Assembly: GCF_014202995.1 (NCBI RefSeq)
Contig: NZ_JACHIA010000003.1
Location: 434,001 to 498,000 of the forward strand
Length of the DNA: 64,000 nucleotides
Source of the DNA: Longimicrobium terrae
GTDB taxonomy: Bacteria > Gemmatimonadota > Gemmatimonadetes > Longimicrobiales > Longimicrobiaceae
Direction of reading: 5' to 3'
Part shown: positions 43,984-52,715 of the stretch, piece by piece
Layout of the letters: the number at the start of each line of letters is the position of its first letter
Position numbering within the stretch: position 1 is the stretch's first letter
Notes under the pieces: generated by a model
What the model was told of the DNA's origin: nothing
Database searches by the model: none
What the model saw: the letters and a program-made list of their open reading frames with translations, nothing else
Translations under genes and position numbers: made by a program

Positions 43984-44193
43984 CTGATAAAGCGCTACGT
44001 ACGAATGCTTCGCAGAACGGATCAAGTGCCCGCCTGAGTCGGCAGTGCTCGCCGCGAGGGCCGCGATGGCCGTGAGGTCCAAGATCTGGCGGTGCGACTC
44101 CGGGCGGGGTACAGGGAACTCGGAGCCGTCGATCTTCAGATACCCTGCGTCAGGGTAGTCGGGATCGACGTATCGAGTGATTTTCATAACCAT
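43957..44193 (-). CDS. Small unknown protein
   Basis: The 78-aa product begins MVMKITRYVDPDYP and contains a GYLKIDGSEFPVPRPE segment and a helical C-terminal half. GGAG lies about 12 bases before the ATG at 44193. It is convergent with and overlaps the end of the 43363 gene. Not recognised. Confidence 0.55.
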   Translation of the reverse strand: MVMKITRYVDPDYPDAGYLKIDGSEFPVPRPESHRQILDLTAIAALAASTADSGGHLIRSAKHSYVALYQLEETWVEV

Positions 44194-44380
44194 CGGCGGA
44201 GCGCTCCATTGTATGTGGGTGATGCACGCTGAGTCGTACCAATGCATCAGCAACGCGGATCAGAATAGTCAGCCGGATGAGTGGAGGACACAAGGCAAGA
44301 GTCGTACGTCCCTGCCCACAGACAAAGCGTGCGCGGGCGATTACCTATGGACAGCACGCCGAGGTGGGCTAAGGACTACC

Positions 44381-46294
44381 TCATTCTGCCCTCATCCACC
44401 CAAACTCGAAGAGCAGGTCAAGCTGCCCAGTCTTGTATGCATCCGAACCAACAAGCGTAAGCGCGCTAGCATCCTGGGATGAAATAGCCCCATCACTTCC
44501 CACGACCCTAAGTGGGTTCCGTGGTTTGCTGGGTTTCTGATGGGTATCGCCTGAAGAATACGACCAAACAGGATACGCATGTACAGTCAACCGAAAACCC
44601 GCTCTCCTTTCCGATGTGAGCTGGCCTTCTGCGAACGAACCGCGACTCGGCAAGGTCAACTCGATCCGTTCCAGGATTGAAGCAATGGCTTCCTTGCGGG
44701 CCCTGACCTCACCTGACTTTAGAGTCTCACGGAGGCTCAGAGCACGGTTCTGTGCCAAACGTGCATCTTGCATTGCTTGGTTGTACAGCCGTTCTTGTGC
44801 TTCGTATTCACGCAGCCTTTTACGCAGTTCATCTGCTTCCCTGGCGAAGCGGTCGCGGGCTTCGGCGAGCTTAACGCGTACAAGCTCCATATCTGCAGAC
44901 GCGCTGTCTTCGATACAGCGCTGAACGGCACGATCCAGCCGCATGATCTGCTCATTGAGGCGCCGCCTATCCTTTTCCTGATCTGCTTTTGCTCCCGTCC
45001 CCAGCCGCTGCTCGATTGCACGCCGCACGTTGTCGACAATCACCCCGTCTCGGAGCACCTCTTCCAAGGCCCGCAGGACACGTTCTTCCACAACTGCGGC
45101 TCGTACATAACGCCCTTTATCTGAACATGGTTGACGCTTCGCGCAACGTTGGTCGTCGCCTCTTATCCCTGGAGTTTTGCTAACAGGATCGGCGTGACGG
45201 TAGTAAAGTCTTACGCCCGGTCTGTTGGAAGGACCCTTGATTGCTACGCCAGAATAGCTGAACCCACAGTGCCCACACACCAGCAGCCCGGAAGCGAGGT
45301 AGTTTGGACTGGTTGAATGTCTTCGTTCCCAGTTCACCCGATTTCCGGCGAGGATTCGTTGCACAGTTGCAAAGTCTTCCCGGGAGACGGGTGGATTCGA
45401 AGCGAAATCCGGGTAGAGAATCGGCTCAGCACTATCCGCTCGTACCTTCGTGTAGTGGACAGGTGGCACACCCGACTTTTGCGCCCAGATTGCATCCCCC
45501 ACGTAGATCGGATTGCGGACGACCTGCCCAACAGCTTTATGGCTCCAAAACCCTCCGTGCGGCGCGGGAATACCGCGTTGATTGAAATCTTTTCCAACCT
45601 CTCGTAGACTTTCGCCCCTACTGATTCGGTTGAAGATTTCTCGGACAAGTTCGAGTGGCTCCCCTTCTACCCAGGCCAGTTTGATGAGTGTGGTCTCCTT
45701 GTCGCGGTTGGCGCGTGCGCCAATCTCGCCGAGAACCTCGCCTGTAATGCGACTCACCAGGATGCGCCTAGTCGCGTACGGGATTAGGTGCGTTGGGTAG
45801 CTCCCCCCGATAAACGCTTGGCGCTTGCCAATGCGGGTTCGGCTGATAATCTGAAGACGTTCCTGGGCGGCGAACAAGTTGTCAGCGGAGTCCTTCAGGT
45901 ACACACCTCCTTCGCTGCCACGCACACCTGCGCTGAAATCCACCTCTTCCTGATCGCAGTAAATGATCTTTACTCCCTGCTCCTCAAACAAGCACTCGTA
46001 GAAGGTGTGCTTCCGAGGATCGACCCAACGCCCGAGGCGAGACTTGTCCTTGACATACAGATAGCGAAACGGGGCTCTTCCCCCACGCACCACCTCAACA
46101 AGACGCTCGAACTCGCGGCGGTTGCTGGTCTTCCCGCTCGCGTCATTGTCACCGAACCGGAACTCGTCGTTTTCCGGAACGTGCCGTCCATCACTCTGGG
46201 CACGTTGGAAGCAAATCTTCCATTGATCGTGAACGCCCTGCTGATCATCGGTACTTTTCCGCCCATATGCCGCCGCGAGGTTGCTGTGATTCAT
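44381..46294 (-). CDS. Large serine recombinase
   Basis: The 637-aa enzyme belongs to the large serine integrase group. The N-terminal catalytic domain has YGRKSTDDQ with the nucleophile Ser 14, and KDKSRLGR (about 83-90) matching the conserved arginines. The recombinase domain follows (GxxPxHLIPYA, REIFNRISRGESLREV, GFWSHKAVGQVVRNPIYVG), then a zinc ribbon with CGHCGFSYSG and a later Cys pair, then a coiled coil (about 450-530). Such enzymes integrate and excise elements without host factors. The start at 46294 gives a complete N-terminus. A 46-aa gene lies just upstream. It may be left from a smaller element nested in the island; its own att sites were not identified. Confidence 0.92.
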   Translation of the reverse strand: MNHSNLAAAYGRKSTDDQQGVHDQWKICFQRAQSDGRHVPENDEFRFGDNDASGKTSNRREFERLVEVVRGGRAPFRYLYVKDKSRLGRWVDPRKHTFYECLFEEQGVKIIYCDQEEVDFSAGVRGSEGGVYLKDSADNLFAAQERLQIISRTRIGKRQAFIGGSYPTHLIPYATRRILVSRITGEVLGEIGARANRDKETTLIKLAWVEGEPLELVREIFNRISRGESLREVGKDFNQRGIPAPHGGFWSHKAVGQVVRNPIYVGDAIWAQKSGVPPVHYTKVRADSAEPILYPDFASNPPVSREDFATVQRILAGNRVNWERRHSTSPNYLASGLLVCGHCGFSYSGVAIKGPSNRPGVRLYYRHADPVSKTPGIRGDDQRCAKRQPCSDKGRYVRAAVVEERVLRALEEVLRDGVIVDNVRRAIEQRLGTGAKADQEKDRRRLNEQIMRLDRAVQRCIEDSASADMELVRVKLAEARDRFAREADELRKRLREYEAQERLYNQAMQDARLAQNRALSLRETLKSGEVRARKEAIASILERIELTLPSRGSFAEGQLTSERRAGFRLTVHAYPVWSYSSGDTHQKPSKPRNPLRVVGSDGAISSQDASALTLVGSDAYKTGQLDLLFEFGWMRAE

Positions 46295-46337
46295 AGGTCT
46301 AAAATGATTGAAGTTGCTGATCCTCCGTATCTATGGT

Positions 46338-46478
46338 TTATCCATCGGGCTCTTGAGAAGCATTCGCAGCATCGAGCTCCCGCCGCACATTTTGCAGGAT
46401 GATGTCTGCAAGGATATGAGACAGCGGGTTGATATCCATCGGCTTCTTCGACTGAACAATCTTCACTTCCCAATCCAT
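46338..46478 (-). CDS. 46-aa protein upstream of the serine recombinase
   Basis: The frame opens MDWEVKIVQSKKPMDIN and ends SQEPDG. A GGAGAAAGA ribosome binding site lies just before the ATG at 46478. The distance to the recombinase start is 43 bases in the same direction, so they are likely co-transcribed. The peptide is amphipathic with a central helix (LSHILADIILQNVRREL). A recombination directionality factor is one possibility, without direct evidence. Confidence 0.65.
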   Translation of the reverse strand: MDWEVKIVQSKKPMDINPLSHILADIILQNVRRELDAANASQEPDG

Positions 46479-46934
46479 TCTTTCTCCGTCAGCCCCTTGG
46501 TTTATGCGCCGACAGTGCGGCGTTCCATCAGTTTGGCCGGAGCAATGTGGCTCGTGAACAGTGGAAATGGGCGGGTATTACGTGACAAAATCCGACACTG
46601 CACCTTCTAAATGTAGACTATTCAAACAGATACAAGAGTATCAAAGGTATTAGCCTCTTTGGGACGGTGTGGGTCACGCTGCAGGGTTGATGTCGTGTAT
46701 GAGCTTACAATGTGAATCCTTGACCGCCGGAGGGTTACGATCCACGCTCGACACGAGCGGCACCGTCGACAAGGCTTTACGCGAGTACCCGTCGAAACCG
46801 CTCGCGACATCGACGGCGAGTTCTCCACCAACCTGACAAAAACCTTGTAACCTGTTCACCTGACCTTTAGCTTAGATCGCGCCTTATGCGCTACTAAATG
46901 TAGATCGACAATCATTCTGCGACCGGGACTACAC
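46479..46934. other. Intergenic region between divergent genes
   Basis: About 455 bases between the serine-recombinase operon and the RCC1 gene. It is AT-richer than the surroundings (for example 46600-46640 and 46890-46915) and probably holds both promoters. No gene supported. Confidence 0.45.
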
Positions 46935-48647
46935 ATGACCCATTACCCGACACCCGCCCGTGCTGTCGTACTCCTCGCGCTCTTGCTGGGGGCGTGCCGA
47001 GACCAACCGGCAGCCGTAGATCCCGGCTCCGAAAATGGGGCTACCCCAGCTGCCCTGGTCCGCTGCGTTGCCGAGGTACGCAAAGGAACGCTGTACTGCA
47101 CCACGGGATTGCTACCCGGGTCGGCGGACGGACCGGACCGACTGATCGTCGGAGGCCAGAACCGGTTCGTGCGGCTCGCCAGCACCGCGACATCGTACGA
47201 CGTGGGGACCGACGTACTCTCCAGCACAGTAACCGTGCAAAACCTGCTGGCAGTGGCGCTCGCAACCACGGACGGGGTTCAACCCAGCCCGACCGGCGTG
47301 AGGGTGTTCTTCGTTTCCGGTCCCACGAACGGAGCCACTATCGCGAACCCGGACGGAAGCGCCTCCTTTACGGACGCCGACCAGGCGTACTTCCAATATT
47401 CGGCACTGGGCGGAGACGGCATTCTCGCGCCTGCGGAGATCAGCGAGGGCAAGGTGTGGCGCTTCGCGGCGAATGGCGCCGCCTCTTTCACGTTTTCCGT
47501 CTACGTTCAGGCGGATGCAGGCGTGACTCCCGAAACGCCCCCCTACCTGCACTTTACGCAGATCAGCGGCGGGAGCATGCACACTTGCGGCCTTACTGAC
47601 GCGGGCGCGGTGTATTGCTGGGGTTCCGACATGTCCGGCCAACAAGGGGATGGAGACGCGTACGCTCCGGCGAACGTGCCATCACCTATCGCCGCTCCCG
47701 CGGGCGTTCGGTTCACGACCACGTCTTCGGACAAGCATTACACGTGCGCCCTTACCACTGACGACCACATCTACTGCTGGGGGTATGGGCCGGGCGAGAT
47801 GTCGAGCGTCGGCGAGGTGCCATTCAGGATTTCGCGGCCTGCAGGAGTTCGCTTCGTCCGGATCGCGCCTGCTACCAGTCACGCTTGTGCTCTGGACCAA
47901 GAGGGTGCCGCGTATTGCTGGGGAGGGAACGGGGCTGAACAGCTCGGCACCGGTTCCTCACTCCCGTTCGAAGCCATGACACCGATTCCTGTCGCCATGC
48001 CTCCCGGCATCAGGTTTACAGAAATCTCCGCCTCTGGAGAACACACCTGCGCGTTGACTGCGGGCGGGGATGCATACTGCTGGGGTTATGCGGACCACGG
48101 ACAACTGGGAGTGGGATTTCGCATATTCAGTTCTGCTACGCCCTTAAAGGTCGTCCGTCCGAATCTGAATGACGGCTTTACGGCCATTGCTGCAGGCGAC
48201 ATTCACACTTGCGCGCTGGTTCTCAGTGGAAAGGCGTACTGCTGGGGGGCCGGGTGGCTTGGGCAGATTGGTGACGGGATCGTGTCGGAGGCCAGCAGGT
48301 ATGCACCCACGGAAGTCGCAATGCCATTAGGTGTAACGTTTGTCTCCATCTCGGCCGGTACTACGGCAACCTGCGCTCTGGGAACGAATGGGAAAGGGTA
48401 TTGCTGGGGCTTAGATGAGGAAGGCCAACTCGGCAACGGTCCCGCTACGAGCAGGATCCAGTGGGCTCCCTCTGAGGTTGTAATGCCGACAGGCACCTTT
48501 TTCACGGGGATCAGTGCCGCAGCATCGAACGGGTGTGCGGTGACCGCCGGGCCAGCCTACTGCTGGGGACAGAACCGCTGGTCGGCCGTGGGCGACGGCA
48601 CCGACGTATTCCGCCATGTGCCGGTGGCGGTCGCGGGGAGTCGCTGA
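46935..48647 (+). CDS. RCC1-repeat lipoprotein
   Basis: The 570-aa product has a signal peptide with lipobox LLGAC (about residue 21). A beta domain follows, then about seven RCC1-like repeats from residue 210 on, with the spacing ITAGxxHTCAL...AYCWGxxxxGQLGDG. Each repeat contains the HTCAL and YCWG cysteines. RCC1 repeats make a seven-bladed propeller, a protein-binding surface. Exported RCC1 lipoproteins of this kind are frequent in Gemmatimonadota-like genomes. A surface-binding role is inferred. Confidence 0.88.
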   Translation: MTHYPTPARAVVLLALLLGACRDQPAAVDPGSENGATPAALVRCVAEVRKGTLYCTTGLLPGSADGPDRLIVGGQNRFVRLASTATSYDVGTDVLSSTVTVQNLLAVALATTDGVQPSPTGVRVFFVSGPTNGATIANPDGSASFTDADQAYFQYSALGGDGILAPAEISEGKVWRFAANGAASFTFSVYVQADAGVTPETPPYLHFTQISGGSMHTCGLTDAGAVYCWGSDMSGQQGDGDAYAPANVPSPIAAPAGVRFTTTSSDKHYTCALTTDDHIYCWGYGPGEMSSVGEVPFRISRPAGVRFVRIAPATSHACALDQEGAAYCWGGNGAEQLGTGSSLPFEAMTPIPVAMPPGIRFTEISASGEHTCALTAGGDAYCWGYADHGQLGVGFRIFSSATPLKVVRPNLNDGFTAIAAGDIHTCALVLSGKAYCWGAGWLGQIGDGIVSEASRYAPTEVAMPLGVTFVSISAGTTATCALGTNGKGYCWGLDEEGQLGNGPATSRIQWAPSEVVMPTGTFFTGISAAASNGCAVTAGPAYCWGQNRWSAVGDGTDVFRHVPVAVAGSR

Positions 48648-48698
48648 GCCCGCTCCCCTCTGAGACCACGGACGAATCCGATTCCCGCGGCAAATGCG

Positions 48699-48732
48699 AA
48701 AACCCCTCCGGCGCAGAAGAGCTGGAGGGGTT
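48699..48732 (+). terminator. Hairpin after the RCC1 gene
   Basis: AACCCCTCC and GGAGGGGTT pair around a 14-base loop, followed by CTGCG. Confidence 0.72.
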
Positions 48733-49014
48733 CTGCGTTGGAACCAGAACCGAACGGAGGGAGGATCGCGGTGCGGGAGGTCTACCGACGCGGAGCGTGG
48801 CCGAGCAGCGCTGATCTCGGCCGGTGCTGTTGCGCGCGCGAGACGCGGGTGAAGAACCACTCCTTGGGACAGTTCCGGCCCCGATCTCCGCCAGCGAGAG
48901 CGAGGCCCTGTGCTCTGGCCCGACTGCGTTTTCCGGTCCGCGGATTGCGCTGAACAGATCGCCCTCGAAAGCACCACGTCCGCATGCCGGATCCATCAAG
49001 CATCCAGTGATCAC

Positions 49015-50307
49015 ATGAGCGACTACGATCCGCAGGCGCATCCCGAGCGGGTGCTCATCAGCTATAGCCATGATTCCCCAGACCATGAGGCCCGGGTCGC
49101 GGCACTCGCCCGGCGCCTCCGCGGGGATGGGGTCTTCGTCATGCTCGACCAGTATGCGCCGAACCCCGCCGAGGGCTGGCCGCAGTGGATGCGCCGGGAG
49201 ATCTCTGCGGCGACTCACGTGCTGGTCGTCTGCACCGAAACGTACCTGCGACGTGTGGATCTTCACGAGGAGCCGGGCCGCGGGTTGGGCGCGACCTGGG
49301 AGGGGGCCCTCGTCATTCTGGCGACCTACGCGGGTCAGGGGCTCAACGAAAAGTTCATCCCCGTCTTCTTCTCCCCAGCCGATCAGCAGTTCGTGCCCGA
49401 CTTCCTCCAGGGAGTCACCCGTTACGACGTGAGCACGGATTCGGGCCACGAGCAGCTCTACGCGCGGCTCACGGGACAGCAGCTGGTGGACGTGCCACCG
49501 ATTGGCCCGCGGCGCGTGGTTGGAGCGGGAGCGGCCCCGGCTGCCGCGCCGCCGCCCATACCGACCGTCTCGGCGCAAGCGGCGGTGCCCCCTGCTGGGC
49601 CGGTGGCGGCGCAGACCAACCTGGTGCTCATTGAAGCCAAGGACACGAAGCTGTTCATCGCGGCTGAGCGTATCCGCGAGCAGGGTGCCCGCGTCGAGTT
49701 CACTCTAGTCCCAGGTGATCGGGCAGACGCGGCGTTCCTGAGCGAACTGAAGAGCGGCTGGCAACCGACACACGCGTGGCTGGCGTACGGGGACACGGCG
49801 AACGAAGGCATGGTGGAAGCGGCTGATCGCTCGCTCGATGCTGCAGGGGAGCGATGGACCGTGGTGGTAGGATTGAATGAACAGCCCGGTGGTTATCTCA
49901 GCGAGATGGGTACGTCAGGAAAATCCGCTGACGATATCGCTGAGTTGCGCGCCCGGCGCCTCCTGTTGAATGAGAAGCCGCCCGCAGAGGTCGTACGGTG
50001 GGGACAAACGGACTCGATGCTGGAGATGCTGGTTCAGGGATCAGGCCGACGCTCGCTCACCGAGTCTCCCCTTCCTGCCCTGTATGGCCAGTTCCGCGAG
50101 GACGTTCCGTTCTTCCTGGCCGCAGCGCGACTGTTGGCGGTGCTGGAACTGGAGCGTGAGCAGATCGTCGAGCACATTCTCGAACTCACGCTTCGGCCAG
50201 ACGCAAACTGCGGGCTCCGGGTTCGCTTCCGCGGTCGGCGTCGGAAGGCGTACAGCAACCAGCCCGCCCACGAAATCGCGTTCGAAGGCGTGTGCGCCTT
50301 GGAATAG
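49015..50307 (+). CDS. SEFIR (TIR-like) domain protein
   Basis: The 430-aa product opens with a SEFIR domain: RVLISYSHDSPDHEARVAAL (about residues 12-31), MLDQYAPNPAEGWPQWM (about 44-60), AATHVLVVCTETYL (about 67-80). Bacterial SEFIR proteins act in defence, probably by NAD+ depletion like TIR. An Ala/Pro linker (about 165-200) leads to a second domain with VLIEAKDTKLFIAAERIREQ and VVVGLNEQPGG, and a C-terminal helical region. Those parts are not recognised and could be the sensor. The ATG at 49015 begins just before the domain. It is a single-gene candidate defence system next to the integration module. Confidence 0.83.
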   Translation: MSDYDPQAHPERVLISYSHDSPDHEARVAALARRLRGDGVFVMLDQYAPNPAEGWPQWMRREISAATHVLVVCTETYLRRVDLHEEPGRGLGATWEGALVILATYAGQGLNEKFIPVFFSPADQQFVPDFLQGVTRYDVSTDSGHEQLYARLTGQQLVDVPPIGPRRVVGAGAAPAAAPPPIPTVSAQAAVPPAGPVAAQTNLVLIEAKDTKLFIAAERIREQGARVEFTLVPGDRADAAFLSELKSGWQPTHAWLAYGDTANEGMVEAADRSLDAAGERWTVVVGLNEQPGGYLSEMGTSGKSADDIAELRARRLLLNEKPPAEVVRWGQTDSMLEMLVQGSGRRSLTESPLPALYGQFREDVPFFLAAARLLAVLELEREQIVEHILELTLRPDANCGLRVRFRGRRRKAYSNQPAHEIAFEGVCALE

Positions 50308-50334
50308 CAACACGACTGCACATCCTTCAATCAT

Positions 50335-50362
50335 CCGCCCCGGGGCTTCTGTCCCGGGGCGG
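50335..50362 (+). terminator. Strong terminator after the SEFIR gene
   Basis: CCGCCCCGGG and CCCGGGGCGG form a perfect 10-bp stem with an 8-base loop, followed by TTTCGTTT. Confidence 0.87.
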
Positions 50363-50536
50363 TTTCGTTTCCGGGCCTGGTCAGGACCACGGGCTCACGG
50401 GTTTGGCGTCGTATGAGACGGCCCGGGAGTGTGCGGCTGGAACCAGCCGGTCCGGCATGAAGGAAGGCGACAAATCCGGAAGCGACCGGCGGCCGACCCG
50501 CGCACCCGCGTGGGTCTACCCGCGCCAACGAGCTTC

Positions 50537-50752
50537 ATGGTAGACGAGCGATTTGTCCCGCCGGAATGGCTGGGAAAACCGATCCTCCGGGCAGAAGACC
50601 TCGCCCCCGTGCTGCAGATGCACGTAGACGATGTTTACCGGATGGCGAAGCATGGCAGCATCCCGAGCTACAAGCTCGGCGGACGACGGCTGTTTCGGAC
50701 GCAGGCGATCGTGGAATGGCTCGCGGGAGCACAGGTCGAAAAGGCCGCCTGA
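50537..50752 (+). CDS. Excisionase-like MerR-type HTH protein
   Basis: The 71-aa product has the AlpA/excisionase pattern: LRAEDLAPVLQMHVDDVYRM, then GSIPSYKLGGRRLFRTQAIV and EWLAG. These small winged-helix proteins bend att DNA and set the direction of recombination. It ends 16 bases before the integrase gene, so the two form one module. The ATG at 50537 starts MVDERFVPPEW. Confidence 0.82.
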   Translation: MVDERFVPPEWLGKPILRAEDLAPVLQMHVDDVYRMAKHGSIPSYKLGGRRLFRTQAIVEWLAGAQVEKAA

Positions 50753-50768
50753 AACGGAAGGAACACGG

Positions 50769-52091
50769 ATGGCTCGAAAGCTCTTGTCGCTGCGGGAGCA
50801 GGCCAAGAACTACCACCAGATCCGTTTTCGCACACCGGGATGGGAGTCAGGCAGGTTTGAGATGTCGTCGGGCTCCACGGACCGAAAGGTCATGGAGGCG
50901 TACAGAAGCAAGCTCCAATCGTTGTACCAGGAGGGGAGGTTCGATGTACTCGCCGCGGTAAAGGCGCGGCGCATCTCGCTTCCCACCCTGAAGCAGGTGA
51001 TGGATGAGCAGGGTGTGGCGGGTGCGGTCGCTCACCTGAAGCAGTTGGAACGGGAGCAGGAGGAGCGAAGCGTCGATCTCGCTCCGCTTCTGACGCAGTA
51101 CCTGGAGGATCCGAACCGTACAGCGCTCGACACGACCCTGGCGTTGTACAAGGACATGATCAAGGTGTTTCTCGCGTATGTGGACACAGAGATCAACGGG
51201 CCGGTTGATGGAAAGAAGGCAAAGCAGGCCGGGCAGCGGGAACCGGTTACCCTGCGGCACCTGACGCGGGACTGGGCGAGCAAGTGGGTGCGCTACCTCG
51301 AGCAGCGGCCATCCATTCGGTATCCGAAGAAGGGCCGACTCAGCCCCAAAACGGTGGTGCACCACCGGGCGGCGCTATCCGCCTTCGCCTCGTGGCTGGT
51401 GGAGAAGGGGCACTTGGAGGTGAACCCGGTGCAGTCGTCGTATCGGCCCAAGCTGGTGAAGGAGGAGCCGACGTACATGACCCGAGAGCAGTGGCAGCTC
51501 TTCCGGGCGGAGAGCGAGTTGTATGATGCTGAGCGGGAGATGCCGCGGCAGCTGCCCGAAACGCTCTTCTACCGTTGGCTGCTAGCGACAGGCGCGACCA
51601 CGTTCAACGAGGGCTGCAGGGCGACGACGCGGGACATCCACATCAACAAGTCGCCCACCAGCACCATGGTACCCGTATGGTTGGGCGGCACGAAAACCGG
51701 GAACCGCCAGCGCACCGTCTTCATCGCGCGTTCGCTCGCGGAGGAGCTGATCGCGTACGCCAAGAAGTGGAACCGGAAGTACAATGAGCCCGTCTTCCCG
51801 TTTCTGCCTTGGGAAGGCCAGCATTGGTTCGGGAAGGTCCGCGACCGGCTGGTGAAGAAAGGCCACGCCGAGTTCGCGGAGTTCAGGCCCTACGATCTGC
51901 GGCACACGTATGCCGTGCACATGGTGCAGGGTGACCCCGAACGTAATGTGCCGGGCGTAGACATCGTCACGCTCGCCCGGCTGATGGGCCACGGCGACAA
52001 CATCCAGACGACCATGATCTACGCGCGGCACGTGGGGGACTACGCCGCCCGCGGCTGCGCCGTGCTGCACGACACGCTGGGCCTGAGTTGA
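50769..52091 (+). CDS. int: Tyrosine recombinase (island integrase)
   Basis: The 440-aa protein has a SAM-like core-binding domain (about residues 95-215) and a C-terminal catalytic domain. There KTGNRQRTVF gives the catalytic lysine, YDLRHTYA gives Arg II, LMGHGDN gives the His, and MIYARHV the nucleophile Tyr. The first arginine region reads TGATTFNEGC, where the family has TGLRxxE; by my alignment Arg I is a Thr. Either the Arg is supplied elsewhere, the enzyme is weak, or it is dead. The ATG at 50769 with GGAAGG upstream is preferred to an earlier in-frame ATG. It probably recognises the recQ 18-bp core. Confidence 0.87.
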   Translation: MARKLLSLREQAKNYHQIRFRTPGWESGRFEMSSGSTDRKVMEAYRSKLQSLYQEGRFDVLAAVKARRISLPTLKQVMDEQGVAGAVAHLKQLEREQEERSVDLAPLLTQYLEDPNRTALDTTLALYKDMIKVFLAYVDTEINGPVDGKKAKQAGQREPVTLRHLTRDWASKWVRYLEQRPSIRYPKKGRLSPKTVVHHRAALSAFASWLVEKGHLEVNPVQSSYRPKLVKEEPTYMTREQWQLFRAESELYDAEREMPRQLPETLFYRWLLATGATTFNEGCRATTRDIHINKSPTSTMVPVWLGGTKTGNRQRTVFIARSLAEELIAYAKKWNRKYNEPVFPFLPWEGQHWFGKVRDRLVKKGHAEFAEFRPYDLRHTYAVHMVQGDPERNVPGVDIVTLARLMGHGDNIQTTMIYARHVGDYAARGCAVLHDTLGLS

Positions 52092-52148
52092 GGTGGTGGC
52101 GCGTTCCGCAGCGGGATGGACCAGACACGTTTTGTCGTGAGCTTCGGC

Positions 52149-52646
52149 TTACGCGGCCTCAACCAGCTCGGGCTCTGCTTCTACCGGTTCCTGCTTTCCG
52201 TAGTCCAGCAGCCCGCGGCGCAGCGCCTCGTCTACCCCCGCCCACAGTCCGTATATCGCGTCCGGGTGCGTGGTCTTCTCAAGCACGTGATCCGGCATCC
52301 GGCGGAGGGCTCGGAGGTGCCAGAAACGCGGCATCTCCAAGCGCTCAATCTTGCCGATCCGGTCCCACAGCAAGTAGTCGTCAGCGCCTCTGTGGGCGAG
52401 GCTGTATAAGCCGATTAGGCCATCCTGGAAGAAAACAGCGCAGATTCCATCTCCACCGACGTCTCGTCCGCGGCAGAAACATCCGGGTTCTTCACACCAG
52501 ACGTGCTCATGATACCAGTATACTGCACAGCGGAGGGGCCAGCGCGCCTCCGCAAAGGCGTCCGGCAGAAGGCGGTCAGGCCCGCTCCGGATCACTCTGA
52601 TCTGCGGGAACGGCTTCGAGGCGAATCTTGGAAACACTTCTAGCAT
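52149..52646 (-). CDS. Cys-rich protein of unknown family, cassette copy 2
   Basis: The 165-aa product is the paralogue of the 26432 product: RCAVYWYHEHVWCEEPGCFC matches RWAAYWYRNHLWCADASCSH, followed by GDGICAVFFQDGLIGLYSL. The C-terminal half (RFWHLRALRRMPDHVLEK...GVDEALRRGLLDYG) matches a similar end in copy 1 (AARGISRAL). The conserved Trp, His and Cys suggest a metal site. It lies 70 bases downstream of an ankyrin gene, the same order as copy 1. Confidence 0.7.
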   Translation of the reverse strand: MLEVFPRFASKPFPQIRVIRSGPDRLLPDAFAEARWPLRCAVYWYHEHVWCEEPGCFCRGRDVGGDGICAVFFQDGLIGLYSLAHRGADDYLLWDRIGKIERLEMPRFWHLRALRRMPDHVLEKTTHPDAIYGLWAGVDEALRRGLLDYGKQEPVEAEPELVEAA

Positions 52647-52715
52647 CAGAGGGAGACTGACTTGGTGGACGGTGCACCCGCAGACTGTCCTCCAATCCGT
52701 GCCAGGCGCAAGCCT

